Origin: Shinella zoogloeoides
GTDB taxonomy: Bacteria; Pseudomonadota; Alphaproteobacteria; Rhizobiales; Rhizobiaceae
Length of the DNA: 64,000 nt
Assembly: GCF_030733845.1 (NCBI RefSeq)
Contig: NZ_CP132311.1
Coordinates: 186,001 to 250,000 of the forward strand
Direction of reading: 5' to 3'
Below the pieces are notes generated by a model that saw nothing but the letters and a program-made list of their open reading frames with translations, did no database searches and was not told where the DNA came from. Numbering within the stretch: position 1 is the first letter of the stretch; each line of letters begins with the position of its first letter. Shown here piece by piece: positions 36,453 through 43,900 of this stretch. The position numbers were made by a program, and so were the translations under genes.

Positions 36453-37331
36453 TTAAGCCGCGCGGCGCAGCACCGGCCGCGTCAGGCAGGTCGGGCCGCC
36501 CTCGCAGGCGATGCACAGTGCGTCGGCCTCGAACGTCTCTACGGTGCAGCCGGCCGCTTCCATGGCCGCCTTGGTGGCCGGGAAGCCTTCCACCATGATG
36601 ACCTGGTTGGGGCGAGTGGGCAGCACGTTGAGCGACAGGCCGTTGCTGGCGTGGAATTCGTCGGCCGGCGCCTCGATGAGGCGGACGCCGCGCTTCTTGA
36701 GCAACTGGTAGAAGGCAGCGGGCAGGAGCGGCGCGAAGACAAGCGCGAGATCGTCGGCAAGCGGGCTCATCACGCTCATCAGGTGAAGGCAGGCCTCCTC
36801 GCCATGCCAGAGCGGCAGGTCGTAGGCGAGCACGGTGACGCCGTGGGGCGCGAGGATTGCCGAGATCTGGTCGATGCCTTCCTGGTTGGTGCGCACGCCG
36901 CGGCCGATGACGAGTGTCTTCGCGTCGAGCCAGATGCAGTCGCCGCCCTCGACGGTGCCCTCGCCGGTGATACGGCCGAGAATGGGGATCTGGCGCTCGG
37001 CATAGGCCTTCTCGTGCAGGGCGGTTTCGGCGACGCGCAGCGGCTTGCCCATGCGCAGGAGGATCGCGCCGTGGTCGGACATCAGCGACGGGTCGTGGGT
37101 GAACATCGCGTCGGCAAGGCCGTCGCCCTCGTCCTCCAGCCAGATGATCTCGGTGCCGGACTTTTCGACGAGGTCGGCGAAGGCCTTGTACTGGTGAACC
37201 GCGCGGGCGCCATCGAAGGTCGGGCCGTAATGCCACTTGGCCGGATCGGCGCCCTTCAGGCTGGCGCCGGGACGACGCATCAGAACGCGCAACAGGGGGG
37301 CCGACATTTCCTGCGAACCGTAGGCGGTCAT
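36453..37331 (-). CDS. dimethylargininase / arginine deiminase-like hydrolase
   Basis: 292 residues after a TTGAGGAGC SD. Guanidino-modifying fold with all expected residues: FTHDPSLM, GTVEGGD (Glu128/Asp131), RTNQEGIDQI, His183 in CLHLMSVMSPL and nucleophile Cys282 in EGGPTCLTRPVLR. These enzymes hydrolyse arginine, methylarginines or agmatine-like guanidines through a Cys thiouronium intermediate; dimethylargininase releases citrulline and dimethylamine. It is divergent from the ABC importer and stands at the head of the tetR-aruH-aruI strand. The exact substrate cannot be read from sequence. Confidence 0.85.
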   Translation of the reverse strand: MTAYGSQEMSAPLLRVLMRRPGASLKGADPAKWHYGPTFDGARAVHQYKAFADLVEKSGTEIIWLEDEGDGLADAMFTHDPSLMSDHGAILLRMGKPLRVAETALHEKAYAERQIPILGRITGEGTVEGGDCIWLDAKTLVIGRGVRTNQEGIDQISAILAPHGVTVLAYDLPLWHGEEACLHLMSVMSPLADDLALVFAPLLPAAFYQLLKKRGVRLIEAPADEFHASNGLSLNVLPTRPNQVIMVEGFPATKAAMEAAGCTVETFEADALCIACEGGPTCLTRPVLRRAA

Positions 37332-37544
37332 TCAATGCTCCTCAAGGAATTGGATCGTGGGCGGGCGCTGGCGGAAAAGTCAGCGATGCACCTATTATAC
37401 GCTTGAATAATTTCTTAACAAGTGCCACGATGCTTTCCACAAGACGACACGACGGGCCGAAGATGCCCGCGGGAGCGCTGAAAAACAGGGGAAGTTTGGC
37501 ATGATGCATGCATCGATTTTCCGTGCGCCGGAGACTGCTCCGCG
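37332..37544. promoter_or_regulatory. divergent promoter region of the arginine-type island
   Basis: 213 bp between the dimethylargininase-like gene and the ABC transporter operon. It is AT-richer around 37390-37425, with ATTAT-N8-ATAAT as an imperfect inverted repeat, and contains ATGCATGCAT at about 37504-37513. It must contain both divergent promoters; no consensus -35/-10 pair is clear. Confidence 0.45.
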
Positions 37545-38318
37545 ATGACGGAACGCGCCGAGGCAATCGCGGTCAAGGACCTGCACAAGCGCTTCGGACC
37601 GCTCGAGGTTCTCAAAGGCGTATCGCTCACCGCGCATGAGGGCGACGTCATCGCCATCATCGGCGGTTCCGGCTCGGGCAAGTCGACATTCCTTCGCTGC
37701 ATAAACATGCTGGAGCTGCCGAGCGCCGGTTCCGTAACGATCCACGGCGAGACCATCGCCATGAAGAACGACGGTCACGGCGGCATGATGCCGTCGGACC
37801 GCCGCCAGGTGCAGCGCATCCGCTCCCGCCTCGGCATGGTGTTCCAGAGCTTCAATCTCTGGCAGCACATGACCATTCTCGAAAACGTCATCGAGGCGCC
37901 GGTGCATGTGCTGGGCGTGAAGAAGGACGAGGCTGTCGAGCGGGCCGAGGCGCTGCTGCGCCGCGTCGGCCTCCACGAGAAGCGCGACGCCTATCCCGCC
38001 TTCCTTTCCGGCGGCCAGCAGCAGCGCGCGGCCATCGCCCGGGCGCTCGCCATCCAGCCCCATGTCATGCTCTTCGACGAACCGACCTCCGCGCTCGACC
38101 CGGAACTGGTCGGCGAGGTGCTCTCCGTCATCGGCGATCTCGCCAAGGAGAAGCGCACGATGATCCTCGTCACCCACGAGATGAAGTTCGCACGCAACGT
38201 CGCGAGCCATGTCGTGTTCCTGGCGGGCGGCCTCATCGAGGAACAGGGCCCGCCGGAGGAGATTTTCGGATCACCGAAATCGGAGCGGCTGAAGAAGTTC
38301 ATCAGCTCCATTCATTGA
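37545..38318 (+). CDS. polar amino acid ABC transporter, ATP-binding protein
   Basis: 257 residues. Walker A IIGGSGSGKSTFLRC near 40-53, the Q-loop MVFQSFNLWQHMT, signature LSGGQQQR, Walker B HVMLFDEPTSALDP and the switch His in LVTHEM. The GGMMPSDRRQVQRIRSRLG insertion after the second strand is typical of HisP/OccP/NocP/ArtP-type ATPases that serve arginine, octopine, nopaline or histidine uptake. It is the first gene of the operon with the binding protein and both permeases. Confidence 0.92.
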   Translation: MTERAEAIAVKDLHKRFGPLEVLKGVSLTAHEGDVIAIIGGSGSGKSTFLRCINMLELPSAGSVTIHGETIAMKNDGHGGMMPSDRRQVQRIRSRLGMVFQSFNLWQHMTILENVIEAPVHVLGVKKDEAVERAEALLRRVGLHEKRDAYPAFLSGGQQQRAAIARALAIQPHVMLFDEPTSALDPELVGEVLSVIGDLAKEKRTMILVTHEMKFARNVASHVVFLAGGLIEEQGPPEEIFGSPKSERLKKFISSIH

Positions 38319-38346
38319 GAACCATAAGACCAACAGAGGGAAGATC

Positions 38347-39129
38347 ATGAAGAGTGCCTTGAAGACCATCGCCCTTGCCGCCGCCATCGGCCTTGCGGCC
38401 ATCTCCGGCGCGGCCGCCCAGCAGGTCCGCGTCGGCTTCGCCGCCGAGCCTTATCCGCCCTTCACCTCGCCGGACGCCTCGGGCAACTGGGAAGGCTGGG
38501 AAGTGGACTTCATGAAGGCGATCTGTGCCGAAGCCAAGCTCGATTGCGTCGTCACGCCGGTCGCCTGGGACGGCATCATCCCGGCGCTGACCACCAACAA
38601 GATCGACATGATCATCGGCTCCATGTCGATCACGCCCGAGCGCCAGCAGACCATCGACTTCTCCGACAAGTACTACAACTCGCTGCCGGGCATCATCGGC
38701 CCGAAGGACGTCAAGTTCGAGCCGACGCCGGAAGGCCTCAACGGCAAGACGCTCGGCGTGCAGGTCGCGACCATCCACCAGGTCTACGCCAACAAGTATT
38801 TCGCCCCGGCCGGCGTGACGGTGAAGGAATACCAGACGCAGGACGAGGCCAACAACGACCTCGCCGCCGGCCGCATCGACGCGGTGCAGGCCGATTCCGT
38901 CGCGATGCTGGAATTCGTCAAGTCCGAGCAGGGTTCTGCCTGCTGCGACATGAAGGGCATGGTGAAGGACGATCCCGAAGTCCTCGGCCTCGGCGTCGGC
39001 GTCGGCTTGCGCAAGGGCGAGACGGAGCTGAAGGACAAGATCAACGCCGCGATCAAGGCGATCCGCGAGAACGGCACCTATGACACCTTCTCGAAGAAGT
39101 ATTTCGACTTCGACATCTACGGCGGCTGA
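38347..39129 (+). CDS. polar amino acid ABC transporter, periplasmic binding protein
   Basis: 260 residues after an AGAGGGAAG SD. Signal peptide MKSALKTIALAAAIGLAAIS cleaved near GAAAQ, then an SBP_bac_3 domain: VRVGFAAEPYPPFTSPDASGNWEGWEVDFMKAIC, WDGIIPALTTNKIDMIIGSMSITPERQQTIDFSD and LNGKTLGVQVATIHQ. The binding-site aromatic and Asp/Arg positions are of the lysine/arginine/histidine/octopine class. A strong hairpin directly after the gene probably stabilises its mRNA so that it outnumbers the permeases. Confidence 0.92.
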   Translation: MKSALKTIALAAAIGLAAISGAAAQQVRVGFAAEPYPPFTSPDASGNWEGWEVDFMKAICAEAKLDCVVTPVAWDGIIPALTTNKIDMIIGSMSITPERQQTIDFSDKYYNSLPGIIGPKDVKFEPTPEGLNGKTLGVQVATIHQVYANKYFAPAGVTVKEYQTQDEANNDLAAGRIDAVQADSVAMLEFVKSEQGSACCDMKGMVKDDPEVLGLGVGVGLRKGETELKDKINAAIKAIRENGTYDTFSKKYFDFDIYGG

Positions 39130-39151
39130 TCGGGGGAAAACCCCTCCCCAA

Positions 39152-39179
39152 CCCCTCCCCACAAGGGGGAGGGGCTTTT
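39152..39179 (+). terminator. intercistronic hairpin after the binding-protein gene
   Basis: A perfect 9-bp stem CCCCTCCCC / GGGGAGGGG with a 5-nt loop, followed by CTTTTC, 22 nt after the stop. It is likely a partial terminator or 3'-stabilising hairpin inside the operon. Confidence 0.6.
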
Positions 39180-39224
39180 CTGCCCCGCTCGGTGTTTGGG
39201 GTGGGGCAGGTCCTTGCCGCATCT

Positions 39225-39275
39225 TTTCTCCCCCCTTGTGGGGGAGATGGCCGGCAGGCCAGAGGGGGAAAGGCA
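39225..39275. repeat. rhizobial dispersed palindromic unit
   Basis: CTCCCCC-TTGT-GGGGGAG followed by GGCCGGCAGGCC and AGAGGGGG. Read on the minus strand it resembles the dispersed palindromic repeats common between rhizobial genes (…GGCCTGCCGGCC… followed by a G/C-rich stem). It lies in the 193-bp gap between binding protein and permease. Confidence 0.5.
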
Positions 39276-39322
39276 AGCGCCGGCTTTCAGGATTTGTCTG
39301 CACGGAAGGAAACTGAGACCCC

Positions 39323-40051
39323 ATGGCCGATGCCGGATCGCTGATCAACTGGAGCCTGCTGGCTCTCGAGCCGCCTGGCTGGGGCGGGGTTCTCCTGGCG
39401 GGGCTGTGGAATTCCATCCAGATCGCCGTCGGTGGCTATGGGCTCGGCCTCATCCTCGGCACCGGCGGCGCGATGGGCAAGCTCTACGGCGGCCCGGTCA
39501 CCAGGGACCTGCTGGAGGTCTATACGACGCTGGTGCGGGCGGTGCCGGAACTCGTGCTTATCCTCATTCTCTACTATGCCGGCACGGACGTGCTGAACCA
39601 GATCTCCGCCGCCCTCGGCTGGGGCGCGGTCGACATCAGCGGCCTTGCGGCGGGCATCTTCGTCATTGGCGTGGTGCAGGGCGCCTATTCCACCGAGGTT
39701 ATCCGCGGAGCGATCAAGGCGGTACCGGCCGGGCAGATCGAGGCGGCGCGCGCCTACGGCATGTCGCCGATGAAGATCATGCGCCGCATCACGCTGCCGG
39801 CCATGCTGCCGCACGCCATTCCCGGCCTCTCCAATCTCTGGCTGATTGCCACCAAGGATACCGCGCTGCTCGCGGTGGTGGGCTTCAGCGAACTGACGCT
39901 CGTCACGCGGCAGGCGGCGGGCAGCACCAAGGCCTATCTTCTCTTCTTCTGCGCCGCGGGCGTGCTTTATCTCGCGATCACGCTCATCTCGAATGTGCTG
40001 ATCGGCTTCATCGAGCGCCATTACCGGCGCGGCATGGTGAGGCCGGCGTGA
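39323..40051 (+). CDS. polar amino acid ABC transporter permease (HisQ-like)
   Basis: 242 residues, about five membrane segments. The ABC permease EAA loop is at about 148-170 (IEAARAYGMSPMKIMRRITLPAMLPHAIPGLSN). N-terminal WGGVLLAGLWNSIQIAVGGY and TTLVRAVPELVLILILYYAG are typical of HisQ/OccQ-type subunits. It ends with a one-base stop/start overlap (TGATG) with the second permease, so the two are made together. Confidence 0.92.
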   Translation: MADAGSLINWSLLALEPPGWGGVLLAGLWNSIQIAVGGYGLGLILGTGGAMGKLYGGPVTRDLLEVYTTLVRAVPELVLILILYYAGTDVLNQISAALGWGAVDISGLAAGIFVIGVVQGAYSTEVIRGAIKAVPAGQIEAARAYGMSPMKIMRRITLPAMLPHAIPGLSNLWLIATKDTALLAVVGFSELTLVTRQAAGSTKAYLLFFCAAGVLYLAITLISNVLIGFIERHYRRGMVRPA

Positions 40052-40869
40052 TGAGCGAGCAGACCGTTTCCGCCCTGGCGCTCACCGAGCTGCCGTCGAA
40101 GAAGAGCTTCTTCAAGCCGCACCGCATCGTGCTGATGGCGATCGCCGCCATCCTCGTCTTCTGCGTCGTCTGGTTCATGCGCTGGGATTGGGTGCCGAAA
40201 TATTCCGGCCGCCTTGCCCATGGAGTCGGCGTCACGCTGCTGATGTTGTTCAGCACCGCGTTCATCGGCTTCCTCCTCGCGGTGCCCATCGGCCTCGTGC
40301 AGGTGACGGGGCCGTGGCCGCTGAAGATGCTGGCAAAGATCTTCTGCACCGTCATCCGCGGCACGCCGCTCCTGCTGCAGCTCTGGCTGCTCTATTACGG
40401 GCTCGGCTCGCTCTTCCCGCAGTTTCCGGGTATCCGCAGCTCCTTCCTCTGGCCCTATCTGCGCGAGGCCTGGCCCTATGGCGTGGCGGCGCTGACCATT
40501 TCCTTCGCCGCCTATGAGGGCGAGGTGATGCGCGGGGCGTTCGCCGGTGTGCCGTCGGGAGAGCTCGAGGCCGCGCGGGCCTACGGCATGGGCCGGTTCA
40601 CGATGTTCCGCCGCATCTGGTTGCCGCGCGCCGTGCACCGGGCGCTGCCGACGCTGAACGGCGAGACCGTGCTGCAGCTCAAATCGACCCCGCTCGTGGC
40701 GACGATCACCGTGATCGACGTCTACGCCGTCATCTCCAAGGTGCGGCAGGAAACCTACATCACCTATGAGCCGCTTCTGCTGCTGGCGCTCATCTATCTT
40801 TGCCTGACTGCCATCCTGGTGGTCGCCTTCCGCTATTTTGAAAGCAAGATTCCAACGCGCGGCGCGTGA
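40051..40869 (+). CDS. polar amino acid ABC transporter permease (HisM-like)
   Basis: 272 residues from the ATG overlapping the stop of the first permease. A cytoplasmic N-terminus of about 30 residues precedes membrane segment 1 (IVLMAIAAILVFCVVWFMRW). The core shows VIRGTPLLLQLWLLYYGLGSLF and the EAA loop LEAARAYGMGRFTMFRRIWLPRAVHRALP. Together with the HisQ-like subunit, the ATPase and the binding protein it completes an importer of the octopine/arginine/histidine class. The longer open frame upstream is not coding. Confidence 0.92.
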   Translation: MSEQTVSALALTELPSKKSFFKPHRIVLMAIAAILVFCVVWFMRWDWVPKYSGRLAHGVGVTLLMLFSTAFIGFLLAVPIGLVQVTGPWPLKMLAKIFCTVIRGTPLLLQLWLLYYGLGSLFPQFPGIRSSFLWPYLREAWPYGVAALTISFAAYEGEVMRGAFAGVPSGELEAARAYGMGRFTMFRRIWLPRAVHRALPTLNGETVLQLKSTPLVATITVIDVYAVISKVRQETYITYEPLLLLALIYLCLTAILVVAFRYFESKIPTRGA

Positions 40870-40883
40870 AAAGGGATAATGAC

Positions 40884-42053
40884 ATGACGATCCATTCGAC
40901 CCTCCTCAATTCCATGCCCGAAATGGTGGCGATCCGCCGCGACCTGCACGAGCATCCGGAACTTGGCCTCGAGGAAGTCCGGACGTCTGATGTCATCACC
41001 CGTCATCTTGAAAGCTATGGCTACAAGGTCACGCGCGGCCTTGCGAAAACCGGCCTTGTTGCGACGCTGACCAACGGCACCGGCCGCAAGTCGATCGGCA
41101 TCCGCGCCGATATCGATGCGCTGCCCATCCATGAGGAGACCGGCCTTGCCTATGCCAGCAAGACGCCCGGCAAGATGCATGCCTGCGGCCATGACGGCCA
41201 CACGACCATGCTGCTCGGCGCGGCGAAGGCGATTGCCGAGCGGCGCAATTTCGACGGCACCGTGCACCTGATCTTCCAGCCGGCCGAAGAGAATTTCGGC
41301 GGGGCGAAGATCATGGTGGAGGAGGGGCTGTTCGACAGGTTCCCCTGCGATGCCGTTTTCGCGCTCCATAACGAGCCGGGCCTGCCGTTCGGCCAGTTCG
41401 CGCTGCGCGAAGGTCCGATCATGGCGGCGGTCGATGAGGCGCGCATCACCGTCAACGGCGTCGGCGGCCATGGCGCGGAGCCGCAGGAGACCCTGGACCC
41501 CATCGTCTGCGGCGCTTCGATCGTCATGGCGCTACAGACCATCGTCTCGCGCAACATCCACCCGCTCGATCCGACGGTGGTCACGGTCGGCTCGTTCCAT
41601 TCGGGCTCGGCGAGCAACATCATCCCGTCCCGCGCAGAAATCGTCGTCGGCATCCGCTCCTTCGATGCGGCCGTGCGCGACGAATTGGAGCGCCGCATCC
41701 GCCTCATCGCCGAGCGCCAGGCGGAAAGCTACGGCATGAGCGCGAGCGTGAACTACCAGCGCTTCTACGACGCGACGGTCAACCACAAGGCCGAGACGGA
41801 TCTGGTGCGCGACCTTGCCGTCCGCTTTGCCGGCGCGGACAAGGTCGTCGATCTCGCCCGGCCCTTCATGGGCAGCGAGGACTTCGCCTATATGCTGAAG
41901 GAGCGGCCGGGCACCTATTTCTTCCTCGGCGGTAGGAGCGGCGAGAACGACAGGTCGCTGCATCACCCCGCCTACAACTTCAACGACGATCTTCTGCCGG
42001 TCGGCGCCGCCTTCTGGACGGAACTGACGGAACATTATCTCCGCTCGGCCTGA
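40884..42053 (+). CDS. M20-family amidohydrolase (hippurate hydrolase-like)
   Basis: 389 residues from ATG 40884 with an AAAGGGA SD; a GTG at 40866 overlapping the permease stop is an alternative. Metal-binding motifs of M20D enzymes: GIRADIDALPI, MHACGHDGHT, FQPAEENFGGA, GHGAEPQ and the C-terminal MGSEDFAYML. Members remove acyl groups from N-acyl amino acids or hydrolyse amide bonds of hippurate, IAA-amino acid and similar compounds. As the last gene of the importer operon it probably processes the imported molecule, which suggests an N-acylated or conjugated amino acid such as an acyl-arginine. Confidence 0.88.
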   Translation: MTIHSTLLNSMPEMVAIRRDLHEHPELGLEEVRTSDVITRHLESYGYKVTRGLAKTGLVATLTNGTGRKSIGIRADIDALPIHEETGLAYASKTPGKMHACGHDGHTTMLLGAAKAIAERRNFDGTVHLIFQPAEENFGGAKIMVEEGLFDRFPCDAVFALHNEPGLPFGQFALREGPIMAAVDEARITVNGVGGHGAEPQETLDPIVCGASIVMALQTIVSRNIHPLDPTVVTVGSFHSGSASNIIPSRAEIVVGIRSFDAAVRDELERRIRLIAERQAESYGMSASVNYQRFYDATVNHKAETDLVRDLAVRFAGADKVVDLARPFMGSEDFAYMLKERPGTYFFLGGRSGENDRSLHHPAYNFNDDLLPVGAAFWTELTEHYLRSA

Positions 42054-42675
42054 AAAGGGCTGGATAGGGGGAATCATCTGCGCCGGATGGGCGATGAGGG
42101 GCGGGTCGTGACCCGCCTCGCGCGGCTGCTTTCGTCACGATTTCGTCACAATTGAAATCACGCCACAAGACGTTTTGTGACTGTTTTTTTACATGTCACA
42201 CATTCGTGAAACTCTTGAAATCGGCATTCGTTCATATACCGCCACATTTCTTGATATGGCGCGTCGGTGCCGCATTTTTTGCGTGCATTAGCGACTTGGC
42301 TTTTATCAAAAAAATCTAAATTGGTTGGTAAAACAATTATTTAAAGGAACTTTTCTGCAAAACAATAAACCGTCTGCATGGACGGTTCTTGTGCTTCGGA
42401 CCGGTTTTGGTTGCAGCGCAAAATGCCGATTTTCACTGTTCAAAAAACGTTGACAGTTGTTTCCAAAAGCAGACCCTTGCGTCCCACAAATTGAGGGACC
42501 ATCTTTAATTCACGAAAGCGGCACACCCCGCTTCCGGAAGTCAACCGAAGGGAATGACGATGTCGGAACTGTTGAAGCAAAGAGAGCTGTGAGCGCCCCG
42601 CACTGGCCCGCCCCGGCAATCGAGCAAGACCACACCGCCGCTTCCACCCACACATATATGGAAAGAGATACGACC
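42054..42675. other. long AT-rich regulatory region upstream of the tandem small-protein genes
   Basis: 622 bp with clearly lower GC than the flanks (42130-42480). It has direct repeats TTTCGTCAC at 42130-42138 and 42141-42149, a near-palindrome CACAAGACGTTTTGTG at about 42164-42179, an oligo-T run, a hairpin AACCGTC-TGCATG-GACGGTT at 42368-42387 and TTGACA at 42450-42455 as a possible -35. A 12-codon frame at 42554-42592 (ATGACGATG...) has an AAGGGA SD and could be a leader peptide. No larger gene is supported. Confidence 0.5.
42368..42387 (+). terminator. short hairpin in the AT-rich region
   Basis: A perfect 7-bp stem AACCGTC / GACGGTT with loop TGCATG, followed by CTTGTGCTT. It could terminate a short upstream transcript or be part of a leader RNA. 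Confidence 0.35.
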
Positions 42676-42927
42676 ATGACCAAGACCCTCAACACCACTT
42701 TCGCCGCTGCTCTCGTCGCCGCTTCCGTTTTCGGCGCATCCGCCGCTATCGCCGGTGACGACTATTACCAGGGCGTCTCGCCGCAACAGGTCCAGAACCA
42801 CCAGATCGACCGCTTCACCACGCAGAGCATCCGCAACGACAATGGCGCCGTGAAGGCCGCTCCGACGAGCGCTGAAGTCGGTGCCGCCCAGGGCGACTAC
42901 TACCAGGGCGTTTCCAAGCACCAGTAA
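42676..42927 (+). CDS. tandem small exported protein, copy 1 (GDYYQGV family)
   Basis: 83 residues. Signal peptide MTKTLNTTFAAALVAASVFG with cleavage after SAAIA, then a mature peptide of about 57 residues that begins GDDYYQGVSPQQVQNHQIDR and ends GDYYQGVSKHQ. The same GDYYQGV motif therefore brackets the mature protein. This copy differs from copies 2 and 3 by RFTTQSIRNDNG in the middle. SD-like GGAAAGAGAT. There is no cysteine and no membrane segment beyond the signal, so it is probably a soluble periplasmic or secreted peptide. I do not recognise a characterised family; small rhizobial secreted families such as DUF680 are a possible distant comparison. Confidence 0.8.
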   Translation: MTKTLNTTFAAALVAASVFGASAAIAGDDYYQGVSPQQVQNHQIDRFTTQSIRNDNGAVKAAPTSAEVGAAQGDYYQGVSKHQ

Positions 42928-42983
42928 GCTGCCGCACGCCTGAACAACCTCCCAAGACTGACCTCCATTCAAGGATTACGACC

Positions 42984-43229
42984 ATGACCAAGACCCTCAA
43001 CACCACCTTCGCTGCCGCTCTTCTTGCCGCCTCCGTCTTCGGCGCTTCCGCCGCTCTCGCCGGTGACGACTACTACCAGGGCGTCTCGCCGCAGCAGGTC
43101 CAGAACCACCAGATCGACCGCACGACGACGCAGAGCATCGGCAACGGTGCCGTCAAGGCTGCTCCGACGAGCGCCGAAGTCGGCGCTGCACAGGGCGACT
43201 ACTACCAGGGCGTTTCCAAGCACCAGTAA
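42984..43229 (+). CDS. tandem small exported protein, copy 2
   Basis: 81 residues. Identical to copy 3 except Leu/Val at residue 14 of the signal peptide. The mature sequence is GDDYYQGV...TTTQSIGNGAVKAAPTSAEV...GDYYQGVSKHQ. It is preceded by a 5' leader almost identical in copies 2-4 (ACTGACTNNCATTCAAGGATTACGACC) with an AAGGATTACG SD, so each gene has its own ribosome site. It lies 56 nt after copy 1. Confidence 0.82.
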   Translation: MTKTLNTTFAAALLAASVFGASAALAGDDYYQGVSPQQVQNHQIDRTTTQSIGNGAVKAAPTSAEVGAAQGDYYQGVSKHQ

Positions 43230-43285
43230 GCCGCCGCCACGCCTGAACAACCTCCAAGACTGACCTCCATTCAAGGATTACGACC

Positions 43286-43531
43286 ATGACCAAGACCCTC
43301 AACACCACCTTCGCCGCCGCTCTCGTTGCCGCCTCCGTCTTCGGCGCTTCCGCCGCTCTCGCCGGTGACGACTACTACCAGGGCGTCTCGCCGCAGCAGG
43401 TCCAGAACCACCAGATCGACCGCACGACGACGCAGAGCATCGGCAACGGTGCCGTCAAGGCCGCTCCGACGAGCGCCGAAGTCGGCGCCGCGCAGGGCGA
43501 CTACTACCAGGGCGTTTCCAAGCACCAGTAA
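43286..43531 (+). CDS. tandem small exported protein, copy 3
   Basis: 81 residues with the same mature peptide as copy 2 and nearly the same DNA over about 302 bp including the leader, which indicates a recent tandem duplication or gene conversion. It keeps both GDYYQGV-type ends and the central TQSIGNGAV stretch. It is 56 nt downstream of copy 2. Confidence 0.82.
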   Translation: MTKTLNTTFAAALVAASVFGASAALAGDDYYQGVSPQQVQNHQIDRTTTQSIGNGAVKAAPTSAEVGAAQGDYYQGVSKHQ

Positions 43532-43588
43532 GCTGTGGCTACGCCTGAACAACCTCCCAAGACTGACTAGCATTCAAGGATTACGACC

Positions 43589-43843
43589 ATGACCAAGACC
43601 CTCAACACCACCTTCGCCGCCGCTCTCGTTGCTGCGTCCGTCTTCGGCGGTTCGGCCGCTCTCGCCGCCGGCAAGGGCGACTACTATCCGGGCGTTGCCA
43701 ACGAACAGGCCCAGAGCCAGTCCGTCGACACGATCCGCACGCACAGCATCGGCAACCGCGTCGTCATCGCCAATGAAACGGCGTCCAATGTCGGCCCGGC
43801 CAACGGCGACTACTACCAGGGCGTCAACCGCGACGCCCGCTAA
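43589..43843 (+). CDS. tandem small exported protein, copy 4 (diverged)
   Basis: 84 residues. The signal peptide is conserved (MTKTLNTTFAAALVAASVFG), but the mature part has diverged: GKGDYYPGVANEQAQSQSVD, TIRTHSIGNRVVIANETASN and a C-terminal GDYYQGVNRDAR. The retained positions (GDYY-GV at both ends, D..T.SIGN..V in the middle) show what is probably under selection in the family. It is the last gene of the array, followed by a strong hairpin. Confidence 0.82.
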   Translation: MTKTLNTTFAAALVAASVFGGSAALAAGKGDYYPGVANEQAQSQSVDTIRTHSIGNRVVIANETASNVGPANGDYYQGVNRDAR

Positions 43844-43870
43844 CAGGCGGCGCCACTGCGGCATGTCCTC

Positions 43871-43900
43871 GAAGCCCCCGGTGGAAGCACCGGGGGCTTC
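43871..43900 (+). terminator. terminator of the small-protein array
   Basis: A perfect 13-bp stem GAAGCCCCCGGTG / CACCGGGGGCTTC with a GAAG loop, 27 nt after the last stop. No T-tract follows, but the stem is very stable. Confidence 0.75.

Larger units (their letters stand above)
42676..43843 (+). repeat. four-unit tandem gene array, about 302-308 bp period
   Basis: ATG-to-ATG distances are 308, 302 and 303 bp. Each unit is a small exported protein gene plus about 56 bp of spacer with its own SD. Units 2 and 3 are almost identical, 1 is slightly diverged and 4 is clearly diverged. The array lies between the arginine-type island and the bd oxidase operon. Confidence 0.9.

Noticed and set aside
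42457..42675. N-terminal extension of the first array gene
   Set aside because: The signal peptide begins at 42676 in all four copies, and the extension is not repeated in copies 2-4.
42676..43843. The 302-bp periodic array considered as a CRISPR or non-coding satellite
   Set aside because: Units are far too long for CRISPR, each contains an intact coding frame with signal peptide and SD, and divergence in copy 4 keeps the frame.
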